From assembly GCF_003710085.1 (NCBI RefSeq), contig NZ_CP033324.1:496001-560000 (forward strand): DNA of 64,000 bases, read 5' to 3'. This document shows positions 1 through 15,796 of the stretch, one piece after another. Every line of letters starts with the position of its first letter. Within the stretch, counting starts at the first letter, position 1. The notes beneath the pieces were generated by a model. It made no database searches and had not been told where the DNA came from. It saw only the letters and a program-made list of their open reading frames with translations. This DNA comes from Nocardioides pantholopis (GTDB taxonomy: Bacteria; Actinomycetota; Actinomycetes; Propionibacteriales; Nocardioidaceae). A program made the position numbers and the translations under genes.

Positions 1-2
1 CC

Positions 3-455
3 GTGCTGACACTGGTCTGCGCGGGGGCGAGCCTGTGGCTCTGGCAGGAGCGCGACGCCTCCGACAGCGAGGTCGAGGCGGCCACCAGCGCCGCGCGGGC
101 GGCTGCCGAGACCGCCGTCGTACCGGTGCTCTCCTACGACGCGGCCGCGCTGGAGGAGTCCCGCGAGGCCGCGGTGTCCTACCTCACCCCCTCCTACCGC
201 AAGGAGTACGAGCAGTTCTTCGGCGGCGTGATGGAGGAGAACGCCCCGCGCACCGGCACCGTGGTGGAGGCCTCCGTGATCCGCTCGGGCATCGTGCGCT
301 CGGGGGAGGACCGCGCCGAGGTGCTCGTGGTGGTGGACCAGGCCACGACCAACAAGGCGGCCAAGGAGCCCACGGTCATCAAGTACTGGGTCACCGTGGA
401 GATGGCGCGCGTGGCCGGGGACTGGCTCGTCGACGGGATGAAAACCCGCGCCTGA
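3..455 (+). CDS. Mce-associated membrane protein, 5'-truncated
   Basis: This is the C-terminal 150 residues of a protein whose start probably lies before the window. It opens with a hydrophobic stretch (LTLVCAGASLWLW) that fits the end of a single membrane anchor. A soluble domain follows, with acidic helices and the segment YLTPSYRKEYEQFF typical of the Mce-associated (NTF2-like fold) family. Such proteins accompany Mce lipid or steroid import complexes in actinobacteria and sit in the membrane facing outward. No other mce gene is visible here, so the cluster would have to lie upstream. Finding a Mce-type gene directly before rpoB suggests an mce cluster between the ribosomal L7/L12 region and rpoB. 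That is inference from one partial gene. Confidence 0.7.
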   Translation: MLTLVCAGASLWLWQERDASDSEVEAATSAARAAAETAVVPVLSYDAAALEESREAAVSYLTPSYRKEYEQFFGGVMEENAPRTGTVVEASVIRSGIVRSGEDRAEVLVVVDQATTNKAAKEPTVIKYWVTVEMARVAGDWLVDGMKTRA

Positions 456-552
456 GGCCGCGACACGCCCGGGCGACCGGCCGTGCTGCTTGACCTGTGC
501 GCGCCGGGGACGCATCATCTTCCGCAGAACCGGCAGCTCCGGGCCCGCGGGA

Positions 553-581
553 TTGTCGCGCGCCCTCGCATAGGGTATCGT
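553..581 (+). promoter_or_regulatory. Candidate rpoB promoter
   Basis: A TTGTCG hexamer (553-558) lies 17 bases before TATCGT (576-581), matching the spacing of the main actinobacterial sigma factor. It is the best pair in the 226-base gap before rpoB. Transcription from about 588 would give a leader of roughly 95 bases. No hairpin terminator is obvious between the preceding gene and this site. Confidence 0.45.
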
Positions 582-681
582 TGCGCTTTGCGCCTGCCCT
601 CAGATGCTTGTCTCCTGCCCGGTGGATGACCTAGTGGTGGGTGGCGCCATCTCACAGTGCGACCCCGTCGAAGGACACCTG

Positions 682-4146
<3,465 letters not shown>

Positions 4147-4153
4147 GGAGTGC

Positions 4154-4179
4154 GGCCGCCCGCCTTCGGGCGGGCGGCC
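4154..4179 (+). promoter_or_regulatory. rpoB-rpoC intercistronic hairpin
   Basis: A perfect 11-bp GC stem (GGCCGCCCGCC and its complement) is closed by a TTCG tetraloop, starting seven bases after the rpoB stop codon. There is no T run after it, so it is unlikely to be a full terminator. It could act as an RNA-stability or partial attenuation element setting the rpoB:rpoC ratio. Confidence 0.6.
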
Positions 4180-4231
4180 CGCCCCCAGTCCACAAGCTTT
4201 GATTCAGAACTAACGAAGGACAACAGCCATC

Positions 4232-8122
<3,891 letters not shown>

Positions 8123-8141
8123 GTCCGGTCCCCTAGCAGTA

Positions 8142-8179
8142 CCGAACGGCCCCGTCCCGCCAGGGACGGGGCCGTTCGG
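8142..8179 (+). terminator. rpoBC operon terminator hairpin
   Basis: A perfect 17-bp inverted repeat (8142-8158 with 8163-8179) surrounds a GCCA loop, beginning 19 bases after the rpoC stop. As usual in actinobacteria there is no T tract. Length and position make it the end of the rpoBC transcript. Confidence 0.85.
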
Positions 8180-8250
8180 CATTCGCCGTGGCAGCCCGGG
8201 GGAGCGGTCCGGATGCCGGGGCGCTCGGGCGTGCCTGCGACAATCGGGGC

Positions 8251-9486
8251 GTGAGCAAACCCGTCAAGACCGACGTGCTCGTCGTCGGCGCCGGCCCCGC
8301 CGGGTCCGCCGCGGCAGCCTGGGCCGCCCGCTCCGGGGCCGACGTGGTCCTGGCCGACGCCGCCGTCTTCCCGCGGGACAAGACCTGCGGCGACGGGCTG
8401 ACGCCGCGCGCGATCGCCGAGCTGTGCCTGCTCGGACTCGAGGACTGGCTGCGCGCCCACACCGTCAACCACGGGCTGCGCGCCCACGGGTTCGGCCAGA
8501 CGCTCCTGCTGCCCTGGCCCGGCGGCACGCTTCCCGACTGGGGCTCCGCGGTCCCGCGCACCGAGCTCGACGACCACCTGCGCACCACCGCCACCAAGGC
8601 CGGTGCGCTCGCGATCGACGGCGCCCGCGCGGTCGACGTGCGCCGCAACGGCGACCAGGTGGCCGCCGTCGTCTTCCGCAGCGGCGAGGAGACCTTCGAG
8701 ATCGCCTGCGAGCGGCTCGTCGTCGCCGACGGCGTCCGCTCCCCGCTGGGCAAGCTGCTGGGCCGCGAGTGGCACCGCGAGACCGTGTACGGCGTGGCCG
8801 GCCGGTCCTACGTCGCCTCCACGCAGAGCGACGACCCGTGGATCAGCTCGCACCTGGAGCTGCGCGACCCCGCGGGCCAGGTGCTGTCCGGCTACGGCTG
8901 GATCTTCCCGCTCGGCACCGGCGAGGTGAACCTCGGCGTCGGCACCCTCGCGACCGCGAAGCGGCCTGCCGACATCGCGGTCAAGCCGCTGATGCGGCAC
9001 TACGCCGAGCAGCGCCGCGACGGGTTCGGGCTCTCCGGCGAGCTGCGCGCCCCCACCTCCGCGCTGCTGCCGATGGGCGGGGCGGTCTCCGGAGTCGCCG
9101 GCGCCAACTGGGCACTGATCGGCGACGCCGCCGGCTGCGTGAACCCGCTGAACGGCGAGGGGATCGACTACGGCCTGGAGACCGGCCGGCTGGTCGCCGG
9201 GTTGCTGGCCGAGGACGCGGACCTGGCGACCGCGTGGCCTGCGGTGCTGCGCGAGCACTACGGGGAGTCGTTCTCGATCGCCCGCCGGCTGGCCGGCATC
9301 GCCACGGTGCCGCGGGTGCTGCCGACGCTGGGTCCGGTCGGGATGCGCTCGGGGGCCCTGATGACGCTGGCGCTGCGGTGGATGGGCAACCTCGTCACCG
9401 AGGAGGACCGCGACGCGGCCGCCCGGGTGTGGCGCTGGGCGGGGCGCCGCTCGCTGGCACGCGACCACCGTCCGCCGTTCTCCTGA
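8251..9486 (+). CDS. Geranylgeranyl reductase family FAD oxidoreductase
   Basis: This is a 411-residue flavoprotein with an N-terminal dinucleotide site (VLVVGAGPAGSAAA), the family motif DKTCGDGLTPRA and the second FAD contact GDAAGCVNPLNGEGIDYG. Members reduce isoprenoid double bonds. In mycobacteria the relative MenJ saturates one prenyl unit of menaquinone, and in archaea they act on membrane lipids. Reduction of the menaquinone side chain is the likeliest role but is inferred from family alone. The GTG at 8251 was chosen because the product then starts just before the Rossmann strand. The gene stands alone after the rpoC terminator, 20 bases before the NUDIX gene. Confidence 0.85.
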   Translation: MSKPVKTDVLVVGAGPAGSAAAAWAARSGADVVLADAAVFPRDKTCGDGLTPRAIAELCLLGLEDWLRAHTVNHGLRAHGFGQTLLLPWPGGTLPDWGSAVPRTELDDHLRTTATKAGALAIDGARAVDVRRNGDQVAAVVFRSGEETFEIACERLVVADGVRSPLGKLLGREWHRETVYGVAGRSYVASTQSDDPWISSHLELRDPAGQVLSGYGWIFPLGTGEVNLGVGTLATAKRPADIAVKPLMRHYAEQRRDGFGLSGELRAPTSALLPMGGAVSGVAGANWALIGDAAGCVNPLNGEGIDYGLETGRLVAGLLAEDADLATAWPAVLREHYGESFSIARRLAGIATVPRVLPTLGPVGMRSGALMTLALRWMGNLVTEEDRDAAARVWRWAGRRSLARDHRPPFS

Positions 9487-9506
9487 CCGCCCCCTAGGTT
9501 GAGGTC

Positions 9507-10397
9507 ATGAGCCCGCCCCCGCCGGTCCAGCGCCTCGCGGCGTACGCAGTGATCCTCCGGGACGACCAGATCCTGCTCAGCCGCCTGGCCGCCCGCATCA
9601 GCGAGAGCGAGCTGTGGACGCTGCCCGGCGGCGGCCTCGACCACGGCGAGGACCCCCAGGCGGGGGTGGCGCGCGAGGTGATGGAGGAGACCGGCCTGAA
9701 GGTCGAGGTCGGCGACACCGCGCGGGTGCTGACCTTCCACAACCCGCATGCCCGCTGGGAGGGTCGCCGGGTCGACGCCTGGTCGGTGCGGATCGTGTAC
9801 GACGGATGGGTGCCGGTCGACTCGCCGGCGCCCCGGGTCATGGAGGTGGACGGCTCGACAGTCGACGCGGCCTGGAAGCCCCTGGCCGCGGTCCTCGACG
9901 GCACCGTGCCGACCACCTCGCTGGTGCGCGAGGCGCTGGCCGGGCACACCATCCACCGGCACCAGCGGGTGGCGGCCTACGCGCTGGCCCGGCGCGGCGA
10001 GGACGTGCTGCTGACCCGGATCTCCGCCCTGGGCCACCACGCCGGGGCCTGGACGCTGCCCGGCGGCGGCATCGACCACGGCGAGGAGCCGCGGGCCGCG
10101 CTGCGCCGCGAGGTCCGCGAGGAGTGCGGCGTCGACTGCGAGGTCGGCGAGGTCCTGGAGGTCCACGACACCCACTTCACTGGCACCGCCCCGGGCGGGC
10201 GGCGCGAGGACTTCCACGGCCTGCACCTGGTCTTCCGGACCACCGTCCCCGGCGACGCCGAGCCCCGGGTCGGCGAGGTCGACGGCACCACCGACGCAGT
10301 CGCCTGGGTGCCGGTCGGGCGGGTCCGCGACGGCTCGGTGCCGGTGCTCGACGTGGTCCGGGCCGGGCTCGCCGCGGACGAGCGGCGCGCGCGCTGA
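9507..10397 (+). CDS. Tandem NUDIX hydrolase (two complete domains)
   Basis: This 296-residue protein carries two NUDIX domains in one chain. Box 1 runs from about residue 42 (GGLDHGE, then REVMEETGL) and box 2 from about residue 187 (GGIDHGE, then REVREECGV). Both keep the glutamates that bind metal, so both should be active. NUDIX enzymes split nucleoside diphosphates linked to another group, and the substrate cannot be read from sequence. The halves are clearly homologous, pointing to an internal duplication. A start at ATG 9507 places the first beta strand (AAYAVILRDD) normally. The following gene begins about 25 bases later on the same strand. Confidence 0.88.
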   Translation: MSPPPPVQRLAAYAVILRDDQILLSRLAARISESELWTLPGGGLDHGEDPQAGVAREVMEETGLKVEVGDTARVLTFHNPHARWEGRRVDAWSVRIVYDGWVPVDSPAPRVMEVDGSTVDAAWKPLAAVLDGTVPTTSLVREALAGHTIHRHQRVAAYALARRGEDVLLTRISALGHHAGAWTLPGGGIDHGEEPRAALRREVREECGVDCEVGEVLEVHDTHFTGTAPGGRREDFHGLHLVFRTTVPGDAEPRVGEVDGTTDAVAWVPVGRVRDGSVPVLDVVRAGLAADERRAR

Positions 10398-10420
10398 CCG
10401 GGCCGGATATCGTGGCCCGC

Positions 10421-11689
10421 GTGCACGAGACTGTCTTCACCTACGCCGCGCCGGCGCTGAAGTTCGGGATCGGCGCATCCGCCGAGGTCGGCTACGACCT
10501 GGCGGGCTTCGGCGCCCGCCGCGTGCTCCTGGTGACCGACCCCGGGGTCGCCGCCACCGGCCATCCGGCCCGGATCGCGGAGCAGGTCACCGCCCGCGGC
10601 CTGCAGGTGACGACGTACGACCGGGTGCGGGTGGAGCCGACCGACGAGTCGTTCACCGACGCGATCGAGTTCGCCCGCGACGCCGGGCCCTTCGACGCGA
10701 TCCTCGCGGTGGGCGGCGGCTCGGCCATCGACACCGCGAAGGCGGTCAACCTGCTGACCACCAACCCCGGCGAGCTGATGGACTACGTCAACGCGCCGGT
10801 GGGCCGGGCGCTGGCACCGAGCCGGCCGCTGCTGCCGCTGGTCGCGGTCCCGACCACCACCGGCACCGGCGCGGAGAGCACCACGATCTGCGTGCTCGAC
10901 GTGCTTGCGCTCCAGGTCAAGACCGGCATCAGCCACCCCGCGCTGCGGCCCCGGCTGGCCGTCGTGGACCCGGCGCTGAGCGCCACCCAGCCGGCGATGG
11001 TGACCGCCGCGTCCGGCATGGACATCCTCTGCCACGCGCTGGAGTCCTACACCGCCCGCTGGTACGCCGACTTCGACGCGAAGACCCCGGAGCAGCGGGT
11101 GCCCTACTGCGGCGCCAACCCGGTCGCGGACATGTGGTCGGAGAAGGCGATGTCGCTGCTGGCCGGTGCGTTCCGCACCGCGGTGCGGGGCGACGGCGAC
11201 CTCACGGTTGCCCGGGAGCAGATGGCGATGGCGGCGACCTTCGCCGGGCTCGGCTTCGGTAACGCCGGCGTGCACATCCCGCACGCCAACGCCTATCCGA
11301 TCGCCGGCCGGGTCCGGGACTTCCGCCCGGCCGACTACCCCGACGACGAGCCGATCGTGCCGCACGGCATGGCGGTCTCGCTGACGGCGCCCGAGGCGTT
11401 CCGGTTCACCTTCGACGCCGACCCCGACCGGCACCTGCGCGCCGCGCGGATCCTCGAGCCCGGCGCGGACCTGGGCGCGGGCCCCGACGCGCTGCCGGGG
11501 GTGCTGACCCGGCTGATGCGCGACATCGGCATCCCGAACGGCCTGGCCGAAGTGGGCTACGGCGAAGACGACGTGACCGGGCTGGTCGACGGGGCGCTGA
11601 AGCAGCAGCGGCTGCTGGCGACCGCGCCCCGGGCGGTCGACGCCGAGGACCTCGCCGGCGTCTTCCGCGGCTCGATGGAACACTGGTGA
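10421..11689 (+). CDS. Iron-containing alcohol dehydrogenase, hydroxyacid-oxoacid transhydrogenase type
   Basis: This 422-residue protein belongs to the iron-dependent alcohol dehydrogenases and begins [16 protein letters not shown], the signature opening of the ADHFE1/HOT branch. It has the nucleotide loop [10 protein letters not shown], the TTGTGAES turn and metal-binding histidines in [15 protein letters not shown] and [15 protein letters not shown] enzymes oxidise 4-hydroxybutyrate to succinic semialdehyde while reducing 2-oxoglutarate to D-2-hydroxyglutarate, without free NAD. A GTG at 10412 is an alternative start, and neither has a clear ribosome site. Its stop overlaps the next start by four bases (GTGA). 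That partner is a probable D-2-hydroxyglutarate dehydrogenase, which supports the HOT assignment. Confidence 0.82.
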   Translation: MHETVFTYAAPALKFGIGASAEVGYDLAGFGARRVLLVTDPGVAATGHPARIAEQVTARGLQVTTYDRVRVEPTDESFTDAIEFARDAGPFDAILAVGGGSAIDTAKAVNLLTTNPGELMDYVNAPVGRALAPSRPLLPLVAVPTTTGTGAESTTICVLDVLALQVKTGISHPALRPRLAVVDPALSATQPAMVTAASGMDILCHALESYTARWYADFDAKTPEQRVPYCGANPVADMWSEKAMSLLAGAFRTAVRGDGDLTVAREQMAMAATFAGLGFGNAGVHIPHANAYPIAGRVRDFRPADYPDDEPIVPHGMAVSLTAPEAFRFTFDADPDRHLRAARILEPGADLGAGPDALPGVLTRLMRDIGIPNGLAEVGYGEDDVTGLVDGALKQQRLLATAPRAVDAEDLAGVFRGSMEHW

Positions 11690-14481
11690 GCGCCGGTCCG
11701 GAGGCCGGGGACCTGCTCGCCGAGCTGCGCCGGCGCGGCGTCACGGACGTCGAGGACTCCACGCTCGCGCGGGCGCTGCACTCCTCGGACGCCTCGCTGT
11801 ACCGCGTGGTGCCGCGGGCGGTGGCGCACCCGCGCCACGTCGACGAGCTCGACGCGCTGCTCGACGCCGCGCGCACCCTCGGGGTGCCGCTGACCATGCG
11901 CGGCGCCGGCACCTCGATCGCCGGCAACGCCGTCGGCCCGGGCATCGTCGTGGACACCCTGCGGCACCTGAACCGGATCGGGGAGATCGACCCCGAGGCG
12001 CGCACCGCTGTCGTCGAGCCCGGCGTGGTGCACGCCCGCCTGCAGCGCGCCGCCGCGCCGCACGGGCTGCGCTTCGGGCCGGACCCGTCCACGCACACCC
12101 GCTGCACGATCGGCGGGATGATCGGCAACAACGCCTGCGGCTCCCGCGCGCTGGGCTACGGCCGCACCTCCGACAACGTGGTCGCGCTGGACGCGGCGTA
12201 CGCCGCCGACGGCGACGTGCCCGGCCGGCTCGCCGCCCTGGTCGAGGGCCACCTGGGCCACGTCCGCACCTCCTTCGGCCGCTTCTCGCGCCAGGTCAGC
12301 GGCTACTCCCTGGAGCACCTGCTGCCGGAGCGGCGCTCGGTGGACCGGTTCCTGGTCGGCTCCGAGGGCACCCTGGCGCTGGTGCGCCGGGCCACCGTCC
12401 GCCTGGTCCCCGAGGTCGAGCGGCACCTCGTGGTGCTCGGCTACCCGAGCATGTTCGAGGCGGCCGACGCGGTGCCGGCGCTGCTGGCCGCGGTCGGCCA
12501 GGGCGACGTGTCCGGCACCGCATCCACCGACGGCACCGGGATGGTGGCCTGCGAGGGCCTCGACGCCCGGATCGTCGAGCTGGTCCGTGCTCGCGGCGGG
12601 GCCGTGCCCGACCTGCCCCGCGGGGCCGGCTGGCTCTTCGTCGAGGTCGTCGACCCGGCCCTGCTCACGACCGTGATCGAGGCCGCCGGGTCCCTCGACC
12701 ACGCGGTGGTCACCTCCGCCGCCGAGGCCGCCGCGCTGTGGCGGATCCGCGAGGACGGCGCCGGCCTGGCCGCCCGCAGCCTGCCGACCCCGGCGTACTC
12801 CGGGTGGGAGGACGCCGCGGTCCCGCCCCAGCAGCTCGGCGCCTGGCTGCGCGACTTCGACGCGCTGCTCAAGGCCCACGACCTCGACGGCGTGCCGTAC
12901 GGCCACTTCGGCGACGGCTGCGTGCACGTGCGCATCGACTTCACATTCGCCGACGGCGGCGCGTCGTTCCGCGACTTCATGACCGCCGGGGCCCACAAGC
13001 TCGCCGAGTACGGCGGCTCGCTGTCCGGCGAGCACGGCGACGGGCGGCACCGCTCGGAGCTGCTGCCGATCATGTACGGCGAGGAGTCGGTGCGGCTCTT
13101 CGGCGCGGTCAAGGCGATCTGCGACCCGGCCGGCGTGCTCAACCCCGGGGTGCTGGTTGACCCCGCCCCGCTGGACGCCGACCTGCGACCGGCGCGCCCG
13201 CGCCAGGAGCCGCGCACCGCGCTGCGCTTCCTCCACGACGACGGCTCGTTCGGCAACGCAGTGCACCGGTGCACCGGGGTCGGCAAGTGCGTGGCGCCCT
13301 CGACCGCCGGCGTGATGTGCCCCTCCTACCTGGCCACCCGCGAGGAGAAGGACTCCACCCGCGGCCGGGCCCGGGTGCTGCAGGAGGCCCTCGACGGCGC
13401 CCTGGTCAAGGGGCCTGCCGACCCGGCCGTGCACGAGGCGCTGGACCTGTGCCTGTCCTGCAAGGGCTGCTCCTCGGACTGCCCGACCGGTGTCGACATG
13501 GCGACCTACAAGTCCGAGGTGCTGCACCAGACCTATGCGGGCAAGGTCCGCCCCCGCGGGCACTACCTGCTCGGCCGACTGCCCCGCTGGGCGGCGCTGA
13601 CCGCGCCGCTCGCGCCGGTCGCCAACGCCGCGCTGCGACTGCGGCCGCTCGCCACCGTCGCCCGGGCGGTGGCCGGCATCGACCAGCGCCGCTCGATCCC
13701 GACCTTCGCTCCCACCACGCTGCGCCGCAGCCGGCGCGCCGCGGAGACCACGCCGGCTCCCGCCCCGGGGTCCGCGGAGCAGCCGGACGTCTGGGTCTGG
13801 GCGGACTCGTTCACCGACCACTTCCTGCCCGACAGTGGGCACGCCGCGATCCGGTTCCTCGAAGCCCGGGGGCTGCGGGTCCGGGTCATCGACGAGAGCG
13901 CCTGCTGCGCGCTGACCTGGGTGACCACCGGCCAGCTCGACAAGGCGCGCTCGATCATGACCCGCACGGTCCGCACCCTGGCGCCGTACGTCGCCAGCGG
14001 GGTGCCGGTCGTCGGGCTGGAGCCGTCCTGCCTGGCCACGCTGCGCTCGGACGCCGTCGAGCTCACCGACGATCCGGCGGCCGCGGTCGTCGCGGACGGG
14101 GTGCTCACCTTCGCCGAGGTGCTCGCCCGGCTCGAGGTCGAGCCGCCGGACCTGACCGGGGTCGAGGTCGTCGCCCAGCCGCACTGCCACCAGTCCTCGG
14201 TGCTCGGCTGGGCCGCCGACGAGGAGCTGCTGCGCCGGGCCGGTGCGCGGGTCACCCGGGTGGCGGGCTGCTGCGGCCTGGCCGGGAACTTCGGCATGGA
14301 GCAGGGGCACTACGAGGTGTCGGTCGCGGTCGCGGAGACCCACCTGCTGCCGGCCGTGCGGGCCCAGCCCGACGCGGTGGTGCTGGCGGACGGGATGTCG
14401 TGCCGGGTCCAGCTCGACGACCTTGCCGGGGTCCCGGCGATGCACCTGGCCGAGCTGTTCGCTTCTAGACTGGAGGCGTGA
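11686..14481 (+). CDS. FAD-linked oxidase/Fe-S oxidoreductase, YdiJ-like probable D-2-hydroxyglutarate dehydrogenase
   Basis: This is a 931-residue three-part enzyme. Residues 1 to about 480 form a vanillyl-alcohol-oxidase-type FAD domain (TMRGAGTSIAGNAVGPG; GMIGNNACGSRALGYGRTS; FLVGSEGTLALV) with the cap motif YGHFGDGCVHVRIDF. Residues about 525-610 hold two Fe-S cysteine clusters (CTGVGKC...MCPSY and CLSCKGCSSDCPTG). The C-terminus carries CCG-type repeats (ESACCAL, AGCCGLAGNFG). This order matches Dld-II/YdiJ proteins that oxidise D-2-hydroxy acids and pass electrons to the quinone pool. Coupling to the HOT gene points to D-2-hydroxyglutarate as substrate; D-lactate or glycolate remain possible. 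It overlaps both neighbours by four bases. Confidence 0.83.
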   Translation: MSAGPEAGDLLAELRRRGVTDVEDSTLARALHSSDASLYRVVPRAVAHPRHVDELDALLDAARTLGVPLTMRGAGTSIAGNAVGPGIVVDTLRHLNRIGEIDPEARTAVVEPGVVHARLQRAAAPHGLRFGPDPSTHTRCTIGGMIGNNACGSRALGYGRTSDNVVALDAAYAADGDVPGRLAALVEGHLGHVRTSFGRFSRQVSGYSLEHLLPERRSVDRFLVGSEGTLALVRRATVRLVPEVERHLVVLGYPSMFEAADAVPALLAAVGQGDVSGTASTDGTGMVACEGLDARIVELVRARGGAVPDLPRGAGWLFVEVVDPALLTTVIEAAGSLDHAVVTSAAEAAALWRIREDGAGLAARSLPTPAYSGWEDAAVPPQQLGAWLRDFDALLKAHDLDGVPYGHFGDGCVHVRIDFTFADGGASFRDFMTAGAHKLAEYGGSLSGEHGDGRHRSELLPIMYGEESVRLFGAVKAICDPAGVLNPGVLVDPAPLDADLRPARPRQEPRTALRFLHDDGSFGNAVHRCTGVGKCVAPSTAGVMCPSYLATREEKDSTRGRARVLQEALDGALVKGPADPAVHEALDLCLSCKGCSSDCPTGVDMATYKSEVLHQTYAGKVRPRGHYLLGRLPRWAALTAPLAPVANAALRLRPLATVARAVAGIDQRRSIPTFAPTTLRRSRRAAETTPAPAPGSAEQPDVWVWADSFTDHFLPDSGHAAIRFLEARGLRVRVIDESACCALTWVTTGQLDKARSIMTRTVRTLAPYVASGVPVVGLEPSCLATLRSDAVELTDDPAAAVVADGVLTFAEVLARLEVEPPDLTGVEVVAQPHCHQSSVLGWAADEELLRRAGARVTRVAGCCGLAGNFGMEQGHYEVSVAVAETHLLPAVRAQPDAVVLADGMSCRVQLDDLAGVPAMHLAELFASRLEA

Positions 14482-14561
14482 GCCCCCGCCAGCGACGCCT
14501 CGTCATCCCGCTCTGCCTGGGTCTGCTGCTGGTGATCGTCGTGGTGGCCGCGGTCCTGTGA
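14478..14561 (+). CDS. 27-residue single-pass membrane micropeptide
   Basis: This short frame codes for a basic head (MSPRQRRL) followed by an unbroken hydrophobic segment (VIPLCLGLLLVIVVVAAVL), enough for one membrane helix. Its GTG overlaps the stop of the Fe-S oxidoreductase by four bases, and its TGA overlaps the GTG of the methyltransferase by four bases. It is therefore fitted exactly into a chain of translationally coupled genes, and GGAG lies three bases before the start. I know no named family. It may help dock the upstream quinone-linked dehydrogenase to the membrane, which is inference. It is absent from many annotations because of its size. Confidence 0.6.
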   Translation: MSPRQRRLVIPLCLGLLLVIVVVAAVL

Positions 14562-15796
14562 GCGAGCCGCTGCTGCGGGTGCTGGCGCAGATGCGCAGCC
14601 ACCTGCTCGACCCCGACCGGCTGGTCCGGGCGGTCGGCTCCGGGCGCCAGAAGGGCCGACAGCCCCGCTGGAAGCGGATCGAGCTGCGCTACGTCGACCT
14701 CAAGGCCGGCCGCCACCTGCAGGTCACGGCGTACGACGAGACCCAGGCGCACACCGCGAACCACCCGGTGGGGGAGCCGGCCCGCGAGGCCGTCGACGCG
14801 CTGCTCGACGAGCCGTTCGGCAACTGGCACGTGGAGACCACCACCCACAGCCACCAGGTCCGGGTCACCAAGAAGCTCGAGGCGCTGCTGCACTCGACCG
14901 AGCGCACTGCCCCGGTCGAGGTCGGCCGCGGCCACGACCGCGGCAAGGAGCGGCTGCTCGCCGCCGACGACCCGGTCTTCGCGGTGCTCGGGCTCACCGA
15001 CGCCCAGGGCCGGCTCAAGCCGAGCCGGCAGGCGAAGTACCGCCAGGTCGAGGAGTTCCTGCGGCTCCTGGACGCCTCGATCACCGAGGCGCTGGACAAG
15101 GGGCACCTGCGCCGGCCGACGCCCGAGGACCCGCTGCGGGTCGTCGACCTCGGCTGCGGCAACGCCTACCTGACCTTCGCCGCGCAGCGCTTCCTCAGCG
15201 ACGTGCGCGGGCTGCCGGTCGAGGTGACCGGCGTGGACGTCAAGGAGCAGTCGCGCGAGCACAACACCGGGGTCGCCCGGCAGCTGGCCGACCAGGCCGG
15301 CCTCGCCGAGGCGCAGTTCGTCGTCGGCAGCATCGGCGGCGTCCGGCTGGAGCGCGACCCCGAGGTGGTGCTGGCGCTGCACGCCTGCGACACCGCCACC
15401 GACGAGGCGCTGGCCCGGGCCGTGGGCTGGGGCGCCTCGGTCGTGCTGGCGGCGCCGTGCTGCCACCACGACATCGCCGCCCAGCTGCGCAAGGCGCCCA
15501 CTCCGGCGCCGTACGCCGCGCTGACCCGGCACGGCATCCTGCGCGAGCGGTTCGCGGACACCCTGACCGACGCGCTGCGGGCCTCGCTGTTGCGGCTGGA
15601 GGGCTACCGGGTCGACGTGGTGCAGTTCGTGGAGAGCGAGCACACCCCGCGCAACACGCTGCTGCGCGCCGTCCGGACCGGCGGCCGGGTCTCCGGCGGC
15701 GGGCTCCGCTCGGAGTACGACGAGCTGGTGGCCGCCTGGTCGGTGCGGCCCCGGCTTGCCGAGCTGCTGGCGGCCGGCGCCGGGCCCGATGCCTGA
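14558..15796 (+). CDS. SAM-dependent methyltransferase, Methyltransf_32 (TRM13/GSTCD-like) type
   Basis: This is a 412-residue protein. The N-terminal 180 residues are basic and unassigned, with a KRIELRYVDLKAG strand. A class I methyltransferase domain follows, with its SAM loop VVDLGCGNAYLTFAA at about residue 196 and an acidic strand end VTGVDVKEQS. The motifs LALHACDTATDEAL and APCCHHDIA are diagnostic of the Methyltransf_32 group, which includes eukaryotic TRM13 tRNA methyltransferase and GSTCD. A tRNA or other RNA substrate is therefore plausible but unproven. The GTG start overlaps the micropeptide stop; the 3' end overlaps the next gene by eight bases, so the run continues. Confidence 0.8.
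   Translation: MSEPLLRVLAQMRSHLLDPDRLVRAVGSGRQKGRQPRWKRIELRYVDLKAGRHLQVTAYDETQAHTANHPVGEPAREAVDALLDEPFGNWHVETTTHSHQVRVTKKLEALLHSTERTAPVEVGRGHDRGKERLLAADDPVFAVLGLTDAQGRLKPSRQAKYRQVEEFLRLLDASITEALDKGHLRRPTPEDPLRVVDLGCGNAYLTFAAQRFLSDVRGLPVEVTGVDVKEQSREHNTGVARQLADQAGLAEAQFVVGSIGGVRLERDPEVVLALHACDTATDEALARAVGWGASVVLAAPCCHHDIAAQLRKAPTPAPYAALTRHGILRERFADTLTDALRASLLRLEGYRVDVVQFVESEHTPRNTLLRAVRTGGRVSGGGLRSEYDELVAAWSVRPRLAELLAAGAGPDA

Noticed and set aside
604..681. Upstream ATG start for rpoB
   Set aside because: It adds 26 residues unlike any RpoB start and lacks a ribosome site; TTG 682 has both.
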